A stretch of 64,000 nucleotides of DNA. Source: Symbiodinium natans (lineage: Eukaryota; Sar; Dinophyceae; Suessiales; Symbiodiniaceae). This document shows positions 9,253-21,200 of this stretch, piece by piece (within the stretch, counting starts at the first letter, position 1; the number at the start of each line of letters is the position of its first letter). The position numbers and the translations under genes are program-made. The DNA is taken from contig CAJNDS010002150.1 in the NCBI GenBank assembly GCA_905221605.1, forward strand, positions 68,813 to 132,812. Direction: 5' to 3'. A model generated the notes under the pieces. It was given only the letters and a program-made list of their open reading frames with translations, had not been told where the DNA came from and made no database searches.

Positions 9253-12200
9253 GAACCTGAACCCTAAACCCTTAGCGTTCACTCGCGCTTCGGACTCTAC
9301 CTTTTCTGCCACAGCTCAAGGGCCCTTCGAGAGGTAACAGCAACAGCAAACAAAATGTACAACATGCAAACTGCTGCTGCTCTCAGAACTACACATGAAA
9401 AGGCACGCACTCAAGCTATACATGCAAGAATCGAGGTGATATTCACACCCGTCTTACTTATTGATGCGTGCCTGGGGCTCATTCGAGGTTTTGGTTGAAT
9501 TCTGAGTGTGACTATACAGTGTCTATACAGATAGGCCTCTACCAGACTGCGATTCCTTGGCAACTACTAGCTCACTATTCCTGACGGTGATGTCTGTACA
9601 TCTTTGTTCCCGTCACTCATTTGTAGTCATCTTCTGGATTTCACTCTTGGTGAGCTTGCGATCGGGATCTGATAGCTGCACACTCGCTTCTTCCATCAAG
9701 CGAAATAGCTGATGCGGTTTCATCGACTTGGTGAGGGCATCGGCGATCTGGGTTGCAGTATCCGTCCAGCGAAGCCTGTCTCCATGTGGACTGTACAACT
9801 GCCATGTCGCTGTCTCACCATCCCAAAGTTGTTGCCTCATTGCAGTAAGTTCGATCATGAGTCGCTTGTCCGACACCTTGTTCACTTGCTGGCTGTTGAG
9901 GTGGTCGCTCAAACTTCGACAATCCGTGACCCATAAGTGCTTCATCTGCCTCTGAGTCTCTTCTAGCCATCCCTTCAGGCTTGGCAACTGTCCGCGTAAC
10001 TCACAGATGATTGCTCTCAAACGGTCACCGTTCTCCACTGCCGTCTGCATGGCAAAAGTCTCCGATGCCAAAGTACTGCGACACACCCGCTTGATCGTTG
10101 TCGATCCGAAACTCAAGACATGAGCGACGTGGTCATTGCCGTCGGACGCACTCTCTGCCGTCAAGTAGTGCAGCCTGCCCTGTTGACTTCGGAAACCTGG
10201 TTCCTGTGCGAATGAAGCGTCTGAGAACGTTACAATGCAGAGATCACTCCAATTCAACGCTCCGGCTGGGTAGTACAACGATCTTCCTTGATCTGCTTGC
10301 GCCAATTCCACAACGCGGTTGGCCTCTTTGAGATCAGCCACTGTCGCGGTTGAGCAGGCCCGTTGCAAACAGTTCACCTTGTAGCAAAGGTCTGGTCTGG
10401 CAAAACGCGCTACCCAAGCTAAGGATCCTACCACGCTCCTGAGGCTTGTCACTTCTGCCTCGGTCGCGTGATCACTTGCCTTGCGCCCTGCCGGGATCAC
10501 AATCTTCCTGATCTGTCTCGTGTTGTCCTCTGCATCTATACGCACACTGTAGTCTTCACCTTGCCGGAATCTTCGACCGCAGAACCTGAAATCTGAGTGC
10601 TCTATCTTTCCTACGTCAAACTTCGCCAGGATTCGTTCCATGGTGTCGCTTCCTTCGGGCGTTGCGCACCATAGTAGATCGTCCACGTGCGTTGCGAGGA
10701 TGATGGCCGGCAAGTTATCAGTGCCCAACAGGTAGTAGAGACCCGGAGCGATCTTGCTCACTGTCAATCCTTCCGTCTTCGCTTCCGAGCTCAATCTGTT
10801 GTAGAACCCGCGCCCCGCGTCAATGGTCCCGTAGATCGGGAGCCTGCATAGAAGCATGGCATCCTCGGGCACATCGGGTAGTCCACCTGTTGGCTGCCTC
10901 ATCAACAGCACGCGCTCCAAAGGCGAGGATTGAAAGTATGCACTCGAAATGTCGCCACAATACAACTTGAGGCACCGCGATGCTGCATAGCTCGCGATGA
11001 GACAGTGCACTTCGGAATCTGCTGTCGGGCTGTCGCACCGCAGCTCGTCCCTTCCTACTGCCTCAAGATGACCGCATGCCACTAGGCGACTGCGATATTT
11101 CGGGGAATAATCTGCACTCCCCTTTTGATGTTCGTGTTTGTCAACATCAATCCATTGTGACGGTATGGGTTTGTGACCCTCATCGAGGAGTTGTCGCAAC
11201 ATCTCTCCTCGGATGGGTATCGCGGCGTTATACTTTTGATATTTGTTCCACTCATCTCGGCGCGAACCTTTGATCCCCTCCTTGACGTGGTCTTCACACT
11301 TGAACACGTTTATCTTCCGGGGTTTCTTGCCCGCTTGAGCTTCCACCTCCATACCAAACCTTTCCGCCATGAAGGCTCGGAACTCCGGATCATCCATCTT
11401 CACCTCGGGCAAACTCGATAGATCAACCGGGCTTTCGCTCCGGACACGAAACAAGCTGAAACCGGTCCACGCCAAGTTCGTTGCTCCATTTGCTTCTTGG
11501 ATCATTCCCCACTCGTCATGCACGACATCGTTCGCGCCGTCCTCGAAGTACCTATGGGTTTCCCTAGAGTAGCCAATCTTGCCGAGGTCACCTGGGAAAT
11601 CATTTTCCTTGGGGTCAAACATCAAGCGACGGGGCTTCACATGTACTCTGAAGCACACATTCCGACCAACCTTCCAGTGGTCCTCGTCTCCGCACACACC
11701 CATCAGATCTGCCATACGTTCAGGCGATTCTCTCGAGGTCTCTTCCTTTTTCACGTCATTGGGTGGTTCCTCAACACTTCCTAGACACGACACGGGAACG
11801 CAGTCATTTTCGATGCCGAAACCCAACTCTCTCAGCATGTCCCGCTCCCGATCCCCAAGATTCATGATTCCCCTACTTGTGAATGCGCTGATTGACCATC
11901 GTTCTCCATCGAAAGGCAAGGTAGCGTGGACTTCATTGGGATCGAAAGACGCTATCCTGTTATGGCACTCCAAGACACGGCCTGGAACTCCATTCATCAT
12001 CACATCTCCGTCCTGATTTTGCAGCCACAATTGGCCACCTGCGTGATTTCCCAATGTCGTGATCTGGTTCATGCTGCCTTTCAGGTTGTTTGAGTCCTTG
12101 TGGGGCAAAGCCTTTAGGTCCCTACCAATCTGGAGCGATGACCACATGCCTGATGCACCCTTCGCCTTCATGTAGCCATTCAGGTAACTGACCAAGTTCG

Positions 12201-15200
12201 GATGTCGTTTCGTCGACTCGGTGACCCCCGTGAACCCGCCATGTGCATACACTCCGAAGCTGTAGGCGCGTCCATCTCTCACAGCTCCACGTTTTCCTTT
12301 TCTCACTAAGGGTGCCTCATTTAGGAGCCTTAAACACGTTGCTGGGCGAAAATCACCTGCCTCCAATGCGTCCATGGCGTCCTGCTCCGAGTCGATGATG
12401 TTCATCGTGCCTTGCACGACGTCCGCCTCATTTTCCTGGAGCACATCCACGACCACCTGACTGGCCTGTACATCTCTGCTCGGGCGCTGGTCCTCCTCAT
12501 CAGATGAGCTGCTTGAACTTGAGCTCGAGCTTGGGGCTTCAGGAGGTTCGATTTCTTCCTGCTTTCTCTTCCTAGCTGATGCGCTCGGCTTGCTCGATTT
12601 CCTTTCCGGCTTTTCTTCTTCTTCTCTCGCATCTACGTATCCCTTCTTTCTCTTCTTAGGACCCTCTGTAAGCGTCTCAGGTAGAACAGGTATCCCGTTA
12701 AGAAGGCAATGCGCCAGCACTTCCTCCTCAGATGCCGGCCTCAGCGAGTGAGTCGAGCAAAGGACTGGGACCCCTCCGTTCACCACCCATATCGCTTCTG
12801 CGCTTTCTCTACCGATTACCCTGGATGTCGTGCTCCATTTCGTGCCGCCCGCTTGGGCGTCTCTCCGATACACGACATAGTCACCGGTGTTGTACTCTTC
12901 CTTGATCGGTACCGCATTCTTTGTTAGCGCTTTCTGGATCCTACGGCTGGTGTCCAGTTTCACCATTGCTTTCTTTGCTTCGATGCGGCTTTTCTGTCTT
13001 AGAGCAAAGGCCTCGGCACCGCTGAACTTGCCCTCCATGGCGCCGATGTCGTTCCAGGTGTCCTCGTCGGTGAGCGTGCCGGGTTCCCTCGGGTTGCGAC
13101 CTAACACCCACTGACTAGGCGAAAAACCCGACACGTTCATGGACATGTTCTTGACGGCGACGACTTCCTGGATCACACTCCTCATCGCCTCAGGCCCAAC
13201 GGTGCTCACGCCTGCCACGGTCTTTCGGATGACCGCCTTCGCGAGCCCTCCGTGCCTCTCGGTTTTACCGAGCATGTGGGGCGACTCGGTTGCGGCGAAC
13301 CTGATGTCCACCCCCTTCTCCGTGAGATAGCTCACAAAGGCTCCTCTGTTATGAGTACCTCTGTCCAGCATCACGGTCCGCGGGAGGCCCGCCCAAGTAA
13401 TCCACCTCTGGAACGCTTCAAGACACATCTCTGACGGAGGAGGTCCTTGACTGTCCTTGGTGACTTCCCTCAGCAACTCGATCTGTTGGAAGCCCGTTGC
13501 TAGGTCTACCACGTTGAAACACTGGTATCGGCGACGGTTTGAGTCTGTCGTCTCTAGGACATCCACTCCTACCGTGTCCCCGAACACGTAGTTCCCGTGG
13601 CCAACCCCCACAGGGTGTGACCTGGGCTTGGGGCTCGTGCGCTCACAGCTTTCGCACTTGATGAGCTTGGCCGCTTCGATGAACTCCTTGGCTGCTCCTC
13701 CTGCTCTCAGGATGGCCTGCAACGTCCTAGGAGTGGGGTGGTTGAAGGACCTATGCAAGCGACGAAGTGCCACGCGAACGCGCTGGGGCAAACGCCTCCA
13801 GGCCTCCCTTCGCTTGGCCTCTGTTTGCGGAGTGCCTGGGAGTGGCAAGGATTCCAACCACACTCGTTCGCGATCTGCAGGGCTTAGCTCTGGCTCCTGG
13901 TTTTCAGGATCTGGGTGCTGCTGTTCGGGATCGTGGGGCGCTACATCGCCATCTCCTCCTAGCTCTTCATCCGAAGCTCCCAAACCCTCAGCATCCGTAT
14001 CTACCCCTGCCCCTGCTACATAAGCTGTGCTCATCGCATCAAGGTAAGCCTCCTCACCGATGGACATTATCGCGTTGAAGAAGCTGCTTCCATTCATGTC
14101 ACAGAAGGCCTTCGGGGTGTATCCTGTTCCTTCACACCATGAGCTCAAGCTCTCAACAATGCGGCTGGCCAACGGTCCAACACAAGCAATGCATGCATCA
14201 CCGGCCGTTTCAACCACCTCAGCCCCAATGTCATCTGCACTCAGCTTGCCCAACGGTGCAAGCACACATACATTGATATCGGAAGCATCGGCTTCACAAA
14301 ACAGGTTGATGCACAGATTCGAGTTGGGATCCCCTGATTTGTACAAAACCAGGCCCGGCCTGAACTCGTTCACCTCGTGGGTGAACCGATTCCACTTGAA
14401 GTCCTTCGCTGAGTGTTCAGATATGCCGGGGAGATCTACTGGGGCATTGTCATGGATCAAGAAGGTGCACTTCGGGGCTTTGATCAACGAGGTTGAGTCT
14501 TCCCGCTGGGTTTGCACTCCAGCTACCATTGCAGTGAATGTATCCATCTCTTCCAATGTCCTCAACTCCCTATTGAACACACCCATCTGCTCCCTTGTCA
14601 TGATCCTTGTCGTCACATACGCTCTCTTTTCAGCCTCATATGGGAACTGTGCGACGAGAACAAACTCTGCATCTCCAGCAATGCCAGTTGTCAAACGAGT
14701 AGATCCAGCGTGCGCATAGCCGATCCATCGCCATCCCGTCCGAGGAAGATAGGCCCAGCCGGCCTCCCACCATCCAGCGGGAAACCTTGGATCCAGCGCA
14801 GACTTGCTTGGCCGCTGCCCCACCTCGTCATATGCAATCAGTTTAAAGCCGACACGAGCGTTCTCCCTAAAGTCGTTGCCAACTCCTGGTCCTATCCAGG
14901 TTGCAGCTTTGGCTCTCTTCAAGTGCCTGCCCCCGCAAGGTTGCATATTCTCAGTGGCCAAACGACGCAGCTGATCCAACATGCCCGGAGGCCAACAGTC
15001 GTACGGCGTAATAGCGCGCCAATCACAGCCTGGTTCGGGGCGCTTATCCAAAAGAAGGTCCTCATACGGGATCTCGTGCCAGGAATCGGTGTCAAGAACT
15101 CGGCCCCCTGTAGCAATCGCAGCATTGCCCGACGCGCCGCGCGTTGGCATCGTCCTAATCGCAAAAGTATGCCTAGAGGGCGCCCGCTCCTCTGCCCGTG

Positions 15201-18200
15201 CAATCGGGGATCTCGATCTGGTCCGCCTGTCCCGGCCTCTGGACCTAGAGCGTCTCCTGCTCCGCGATCGCCTCCTCGACCTCGAGCGACGGCGCAGCTC
15301 GTTCCTCAGAGTGCCAACCTCGCGACCCAGAGACTCGACTCGTTGCATCAGCGCCTTATTCTGGGCCTCCAAAACAGATACGCCACGCTCATCACGGGTC
15401 TCCAAAGAAAATCTGCGCGCTGGCCTGCGGCTGGAACTGGGCTCCTCCTCGGCCTCGGTCAAATCGACCGTCCCAGCGGCAGAACTCGCAGATGGCCTAG
15501 GGCGTCCCGCTCCTGGCCTAGGCATCGGCTTGCTCTTCGGGCCGGCTCCAAGCGACGGTCGCGCGGCGATCTCAAAATGGCGGATGCAAGACGGAGCGTC
15601 GATGCGACCCTTCCAGGAGAGGTACTCCTCTACTCTCTCCATGTGCTCAACTACCGCCAGCTGAGCTTCGTGCGCGCTGTGGTCGCATGTCCCGCAGGAT
15701 CCGCGGCATCTGCCCGCCATACTGTCCCAAGAGCCGTTGCACATTCCGTCGTGGCTGATCGTTGTGCGGAACTTTCCAGAGAGCGCCTGTGCCAAAGTTA
15801 CGCTGCTCGCCACAGACCTGTGTCGGCCCTGGGTGCAAATGCAAATGCAGATAATCTGCTCCAAAGACGCGGGTGCCTCGCGAACAGCCTGGTGCACGTA
15901 GAAGATCATGTCTCTGAACTCAGGATTCTCCCATTGATTGGTCAGGTTTCCAGGGTGCGAGCCAATATGCCCCTTCAGCCAGGACAACGAACCCGACTGA
16001 ATCTCGGGGTTAGAAAAATCCAGACAATTGCAGATCAAGATCGCAGTGCTCCCAGTCAAGGGCCCGTGCAGGGCCTCGGCCAATGCCTTCGCAGACTCCT
16101 GCCCAGGGCTGTAGATATAAGATGAGGCCTCGCGGCGCCATCGAGTCCCCGTAGAGACAATGTGGACACTCGGCATCTGCTTGCTAGACCGAGGATCACT
16201 GCTTGCCACGTTGGCCTGAATGTTACCCTGGTGGTTTCCACCCGAATCTGTGACTGAGGTGTGTGCGCCTTTGTCCTTAATCCTTTGAGGATGCTGCTTA
16301 CGCTCATCGGGATGCTTCTGGGGATCTGTGTCCTGCTTCTGGGAATCTGTGTCCTGCTTCTGGGAATCTGTGTTCTGCTTCTGGGAATCTGTGTCCTGCT
16401 TCTGGGAATCTGTGTTCTGCTTCTGGGAATCTGTGTTCTGCTTCTGGGAATCTGTGTCCTGCTTCTGGGAATCTGTGTTCTGCTTCTGGGGATCTAAGTC
16501 CTTGGATGTCAAACCTTCGTGCCCTTCACCCTTACGAATCTTCCTCTCCAACGGCGCTCTGTAAGGTCGAAGCGGACGAGGTATTCGATCCAGAAGGCGG
16601 ATACCGGAGGAGAGGTTCACTGCAAGCAAATTGCTCCCTTTAACCCTGAACAGGGGCAACCTCCACAGTTCTCCATTGTTCCTCTGTATCAAGCAGGTGA
16701 ACGACTTCATGTCCTTCAACAAACCCAGGGTGCTCTGCGCGAATAAGGATAGAAGTAGGGGCGTTTCGCTCCCAGAGGTCACGTGGCAATCAAGGATACC
16801 GGGGACTAGCGGGTCCTTACCATCCTCCTTCTCACCCTGATACTCGCATTGAATGCAGAAGCACAGACGTCGATCGCCCAAGGTCTTAGTCATCCCACCA
16901 AGTCCTCTGAACTGAATGCCTTCTTGGCTCAACCAGGGGAATTCGAAACCCAGTTTGGCCAGTTTCATCTGGGCGTTGTCACACCATCTCTCCCCGCAAA
17001 CTGAGCTATTCGCACCATCATCCAAGACACCCCAAATATCCTCATGATCGTAAATATCCACTTCCGCAAGGGTCAACGGAACCACCGAGGATAGGGAGTT
17101 GGTCTTCATGGACATGTACGCTGCGCTTTCCCCATCTGTCCTTCTCCGGTCTTGCGATCCGGAGCCAGCTGCCCGTTGCGGTGCAGCTCTCGACATCTCG
17201 CCAGGCGACGCTCTGACGGATGACGGAGATTCCTGAGATACCACTGCTGCTTCCACGATATCATTGAGGATCTCATGTAAGTCCTTCGGGGAAATCCTTG
17301 GGTCGTCAATACCCTCGACATTCTGGGCCACTAGACAATCTTCAACTTGGGACCTGAACTCATCCAACAATGTCATGGTCTGCGTTGCATCCAGGCTTGC
17401 CTCATCGAGCACATTCCTAGAGATGTTCGAGATGAGATCAAACGAAGCCGAAGTCGCAGTCTCAAGTTCCTGCGCAGCCTGACGCCTGATTCGGGCTTCT
17501 GCTTGGGGCATTTCATCTATCACATGACCACAATCCTTACAGAAAGTCTTCATGATGGCCTTGTTCGAGCCCAGTCTACTGGTGTTTGCATGCCTGCACA
17601 ATGTGGGGTCCTTCTTCTCGAAGGTCTTCTTCTCCTTAAACACCTTTCCACACACCCTGCAGGTCTTCACTGTCACGTAGGCATTTGTCCCCACGTACGA
17701 AAAGTTGGTGCATGTCTGACAACTCACAGGCAAAGGGGGATTTGGGGGCTTGCTTTTGGCTGTCACATGGGAGGATGCTGCTGGCACCGCAACACTCTGC
17801 TGGGCTTGCGCTCCAGGCATTTGCGGCACCTCATCTAGAGGGATGTCTCGCCTCATTACCTCCATGCTTTCCTCATTCACGATGTAGTAATTCTGAACCC
17901 AATTCAGAAATGCCGCCAAATCCCGAGATCCCGCCGATTTCAAGGAACGTCCCCAGATGACATATGCAGTGTAGCGATGAAGAACCTCCTCGAAACTAAG
18001 CCCACGATGCTGGCCAACAGTGAAGACACGGTCCCCACCGGGAGGCATCGTGTCTCGAGCGGCATTCCTGGCTGTCCTTGAAGCTCGAGCGCCTTCCCTG
18101 CGATAGGCCATGTACGCTTTAGGGCTACCTTCTGAGGGGCCACTGTCAATGTACACACACTCCATGTCATCCTCGCTCTCACTAGTCACTGGAACTGCCA

Positions 18201-21200
18201 TGAAAGCTTGCTTTGTTCCCGACTTCGATCCCTTGGAATCTCCCTTGGACTTGCCCTTGCCATCCGAACCGGACTGTGAAGATCGACCTTTGGGGCATTG
18301 AGGATCCCCGCTCCAATGTCCTGTTTGCCCACATCGCAGGCAACGGCTCTTAGCCTTGAGTTCCCTGAGCTTCTCTTTCCTCTCTTCAACTGACAATTGC
18401 AAGCGACTGCGCACTACCGGAAATCCTTTTCCCTTGCCACCGGATGATCCTTTACCCTTACCTGCCTTGCCCAATGCAACATGAGCCGCACACTGCAACT
18501 GAATCGCTTCGCCCGTGGCCTCGGGAAAGCTCTCGTAGTCGCAGTCCTCCATCGCATTCAAGGCGACGGCAACCTCGCTGTCGGAAACGATCACGTCCTC
18601 CTCGGAAGGAGCATATCCTGGTGAACCACCTGGCTGATCAGTCCAAGCGTTCCACCCCACATCTTCGGCATCTTCCTGTGCCTCATCTTGGTACCACTCA
18701 TCAGCATAATGATCATCTGCCCTATGTTCTTGCGATACATAGGCTGAATCAATGACATCACTCACATAAGCGGTTGTCACTGACCCTGGTGAACGGCTCC
18801 CAAACTTGCCTGATCCCTTCGACTGCCATCTGCGGGTATCTCTATCGAAACCAGGGCTTCGAAGGGGTGTTGAATCAAGTAGTTTGTTCCCCCGCAAGTG
18901 AATCAACCCATGATGCTCGGTCATGATCTTTGCGTATGTCTCAAAATCATGGGCACCGCCTGAACAAGCCTTCACCATCAACTGCTGATCACGTGACAAC
19001 CCGCTCAACTCGAGCAACAATTCTGCTCTCAAACTATCCGACAGAGATATCCTCGGATCGAGCTGCGTCATCAAGGTCCACCATCTGCGTCTCCTTCCTA
19101 TATAGGAAACAACTGATTCCCCGTCCTGACGACTCAAAGGACCTCGAATGGCTTGCCCACTGCGAAACAAGGCCTGGGCCTCCAAAGTTCCTAGCGGGAA
19201 GACCATTGCCTTGATCTCGGAGATCAGGGTCCTTAGCCCACCGGGTCCTGACAGGGTCGCGATTCCAATGTCCTTAGCCTTCTGGAAGGCGTCTCCTCTG
19301 AGACCCTCCATGACGCGAAGAACAGTGTCCACAGCCCCATCATCCCCGTCTGAGCTGCTCTCGTGCGCAACCACACTGGCCGCTGGCGAGTCAGGGACAG
19401 GAATGGTGGGTCTCCCTGACGCAGCTGCCGGTCTCCCGGCTACACCACCTTCGGCTGGAGCACTCGCTTCCGCCTGAGGTGTTCTCTCCTCTCTTCCTTG
19501 CTCAGGACCGCCTGACGAAAACGAAGTGTCTTTCTTCTCTCTCTTCTCCTTCTTCTTTCGGCGCTTCTCCTGCTGCTCATGCGCCGCAATGCGTAGCTCG
19601 GTTCTGAACTCCCATTCATGGTAGTCAGCAGGGTTTCCGTCGAAAATGAACACTCCATTCTTTGTGACACTGGGCGTTGAAGAATACGCTTTGTTTCGGA
19701 ATCTGAGGCCTGCAACTGTCATGCCCAAACTCCTTCGTCAGATCCAGTCACTGAACAAACCAACTGCTTTGCTGTTCTGCGGAAAAACGTTGCCCCGATC
19801 TTACGATTCGAGGACTTCTCTTCTCACACTCCTCTCAAACACAACCAGTCCAAAGGCCAGCTGGAACTACCCCCTGCACAATGAGGGGAGCAGCTCCGCT
19901 ACCAGTTAGCGTTCACTCGCGCTTCGGACTCTACCTTTTCTGCCACAGCTCAAGGGCCCTTCGAGAGGTAACAGCAACAGCAAACAAAATGTACAACATG
20001 CAAACTGCTGCTGCTCTCAGAACTACACATGAAAAGGCACGCACTCAAGCTATACATGCAAGAATCGAGGTGATATTCACAAACCCTAAACCCTAAACCC
20101 TAAACCCTAAACCACGCACTCGAACCTGAACCCTGAATCCAAAGGCTAGCACGAGCCGCGGCGCTTTGGGTTAGTGAGCACTGCCCTCGCGATGGAGAGC
20201 CTCTGCTTTTGGCCTGGACCAAGACGCTTTTTGAAACTCTCAACTCAACCCAGCCAGCGCTTTTGTTCATCAGAAGGGCGAAACAGCCAACACTGCCCCA
20301 AATTTCTGGTAGCAAGCGCATCCCGATAGCTCTCTTGTTGCCCAAAAGACAGAATTGAGACACACTCTGTCTTCACCCTTGTCCCCGTCATCCCTGTCTC
20401 ACTCCGAGGGACCCCCAGAAAGCTCGGAGGCCGGGGTGGCCACACCTTGCGGCTTCTTCATGACGTCCTGGGGAGTGGGGAGGGCCGCCCCTTGGACTCG
20501 AAAGGGTTTTGGGTTTCGGGTTTAGGGTTTAGGGTTGTTTCGGGTATTGGAAGCTTCCAAGCGTCGTCGTAAAGGTCTGCCTCGCGCATGGCCCTCAGCA
20601 CATCCTCCTCGGACGCATCAGGAACACCGTAGCGGATGTTCTCCAGAACCTTCGATGTGGAGGGCGCGGAGCCCAGAGACCAACCCACTACTCAGCAGCC
20701 TTTTCTGCAACTGCGCCAGCACACAAGCAGCCCTCTTGTGGCTACATGCCGCACATGCCCCTACACCCAGAGGTCTGCCAAGAGGCAGAGCCCTTGAAGA
20801 CGCACTGGTCCTGCGACACCCAGGCAATGGCCCGATAGAGCGCCTGCGGATTCCATTCTGCCAGGCTCACCCCATCGATCTCCAGGGATCCCAGTTGCGG
20901 GTCGTAGAAACGCAGGAACAAGTTGAAGAGGGTCGACTTCCCGCATCCGGACGGCCCGACGAGCCCCACCATGGACCCCTCCGGAATGGTAAAGTCCAAC
21001 TCCTTCAGCACCGCCCCCTCAGCATCCTCCGTATAGGAGAAGGACATGCTCGAGGCCCGGATGTGGCCCTTAATCTCACTGGGCGCGGGGTTGTGCTTGG
21101 AGGTGTCCTCGAAAGGGATGTCCGGCGGCCGCTCGAGGGCCTCGAGCACGGCCTCCGCATCCTCCGTGAAGGTCATCTTCGTCTGCAGCCGGCGCTTGAG

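Larger units (their letters stand above)
9272..20081 (-). mobile_element. Complete Ty1/Copia-type LTR retrotransposon, 10.8 kb
   Basis: Bounded by two direct repeats of 176 bases (9272-9447 and 19906-20081) that I read as identical. Flanked by a 5-bp target duplication AACCC (9267-9271 and 20082-20086), the usual Copia duplication length. The minus-strand order is 5' LTR (begins TGTGAATATC), primer site, one gag-pol frame, short purine tract, 3' LTR. Integrase lies before RT, as in Copia. Identical LTRs and an unbroken frame suggest a recent and possibly active insertion. The target was CCCTAAA repeat inside an intron of the ABC gene, in the same orientation as that gene. Confidence 0.95.

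Noticed and set aside
14512-16125. 537-codon plus-strand frame
   Set aside because: Lies antisense to the Copia gag-pol gene, whose motifs are unambiguous on the minus strand; Arg/Ser/Pro-rich shadow.
16315-16497. CRISPR-like repeat array
   Set aside because: Head-to-tail 21-bp units without spacers, in frame within Pol.
9267-20086. Bacterial contamination or a viral integration
   Set aside because: Copia domain order, LTRs, target duplication and host intron context explain the region fully.
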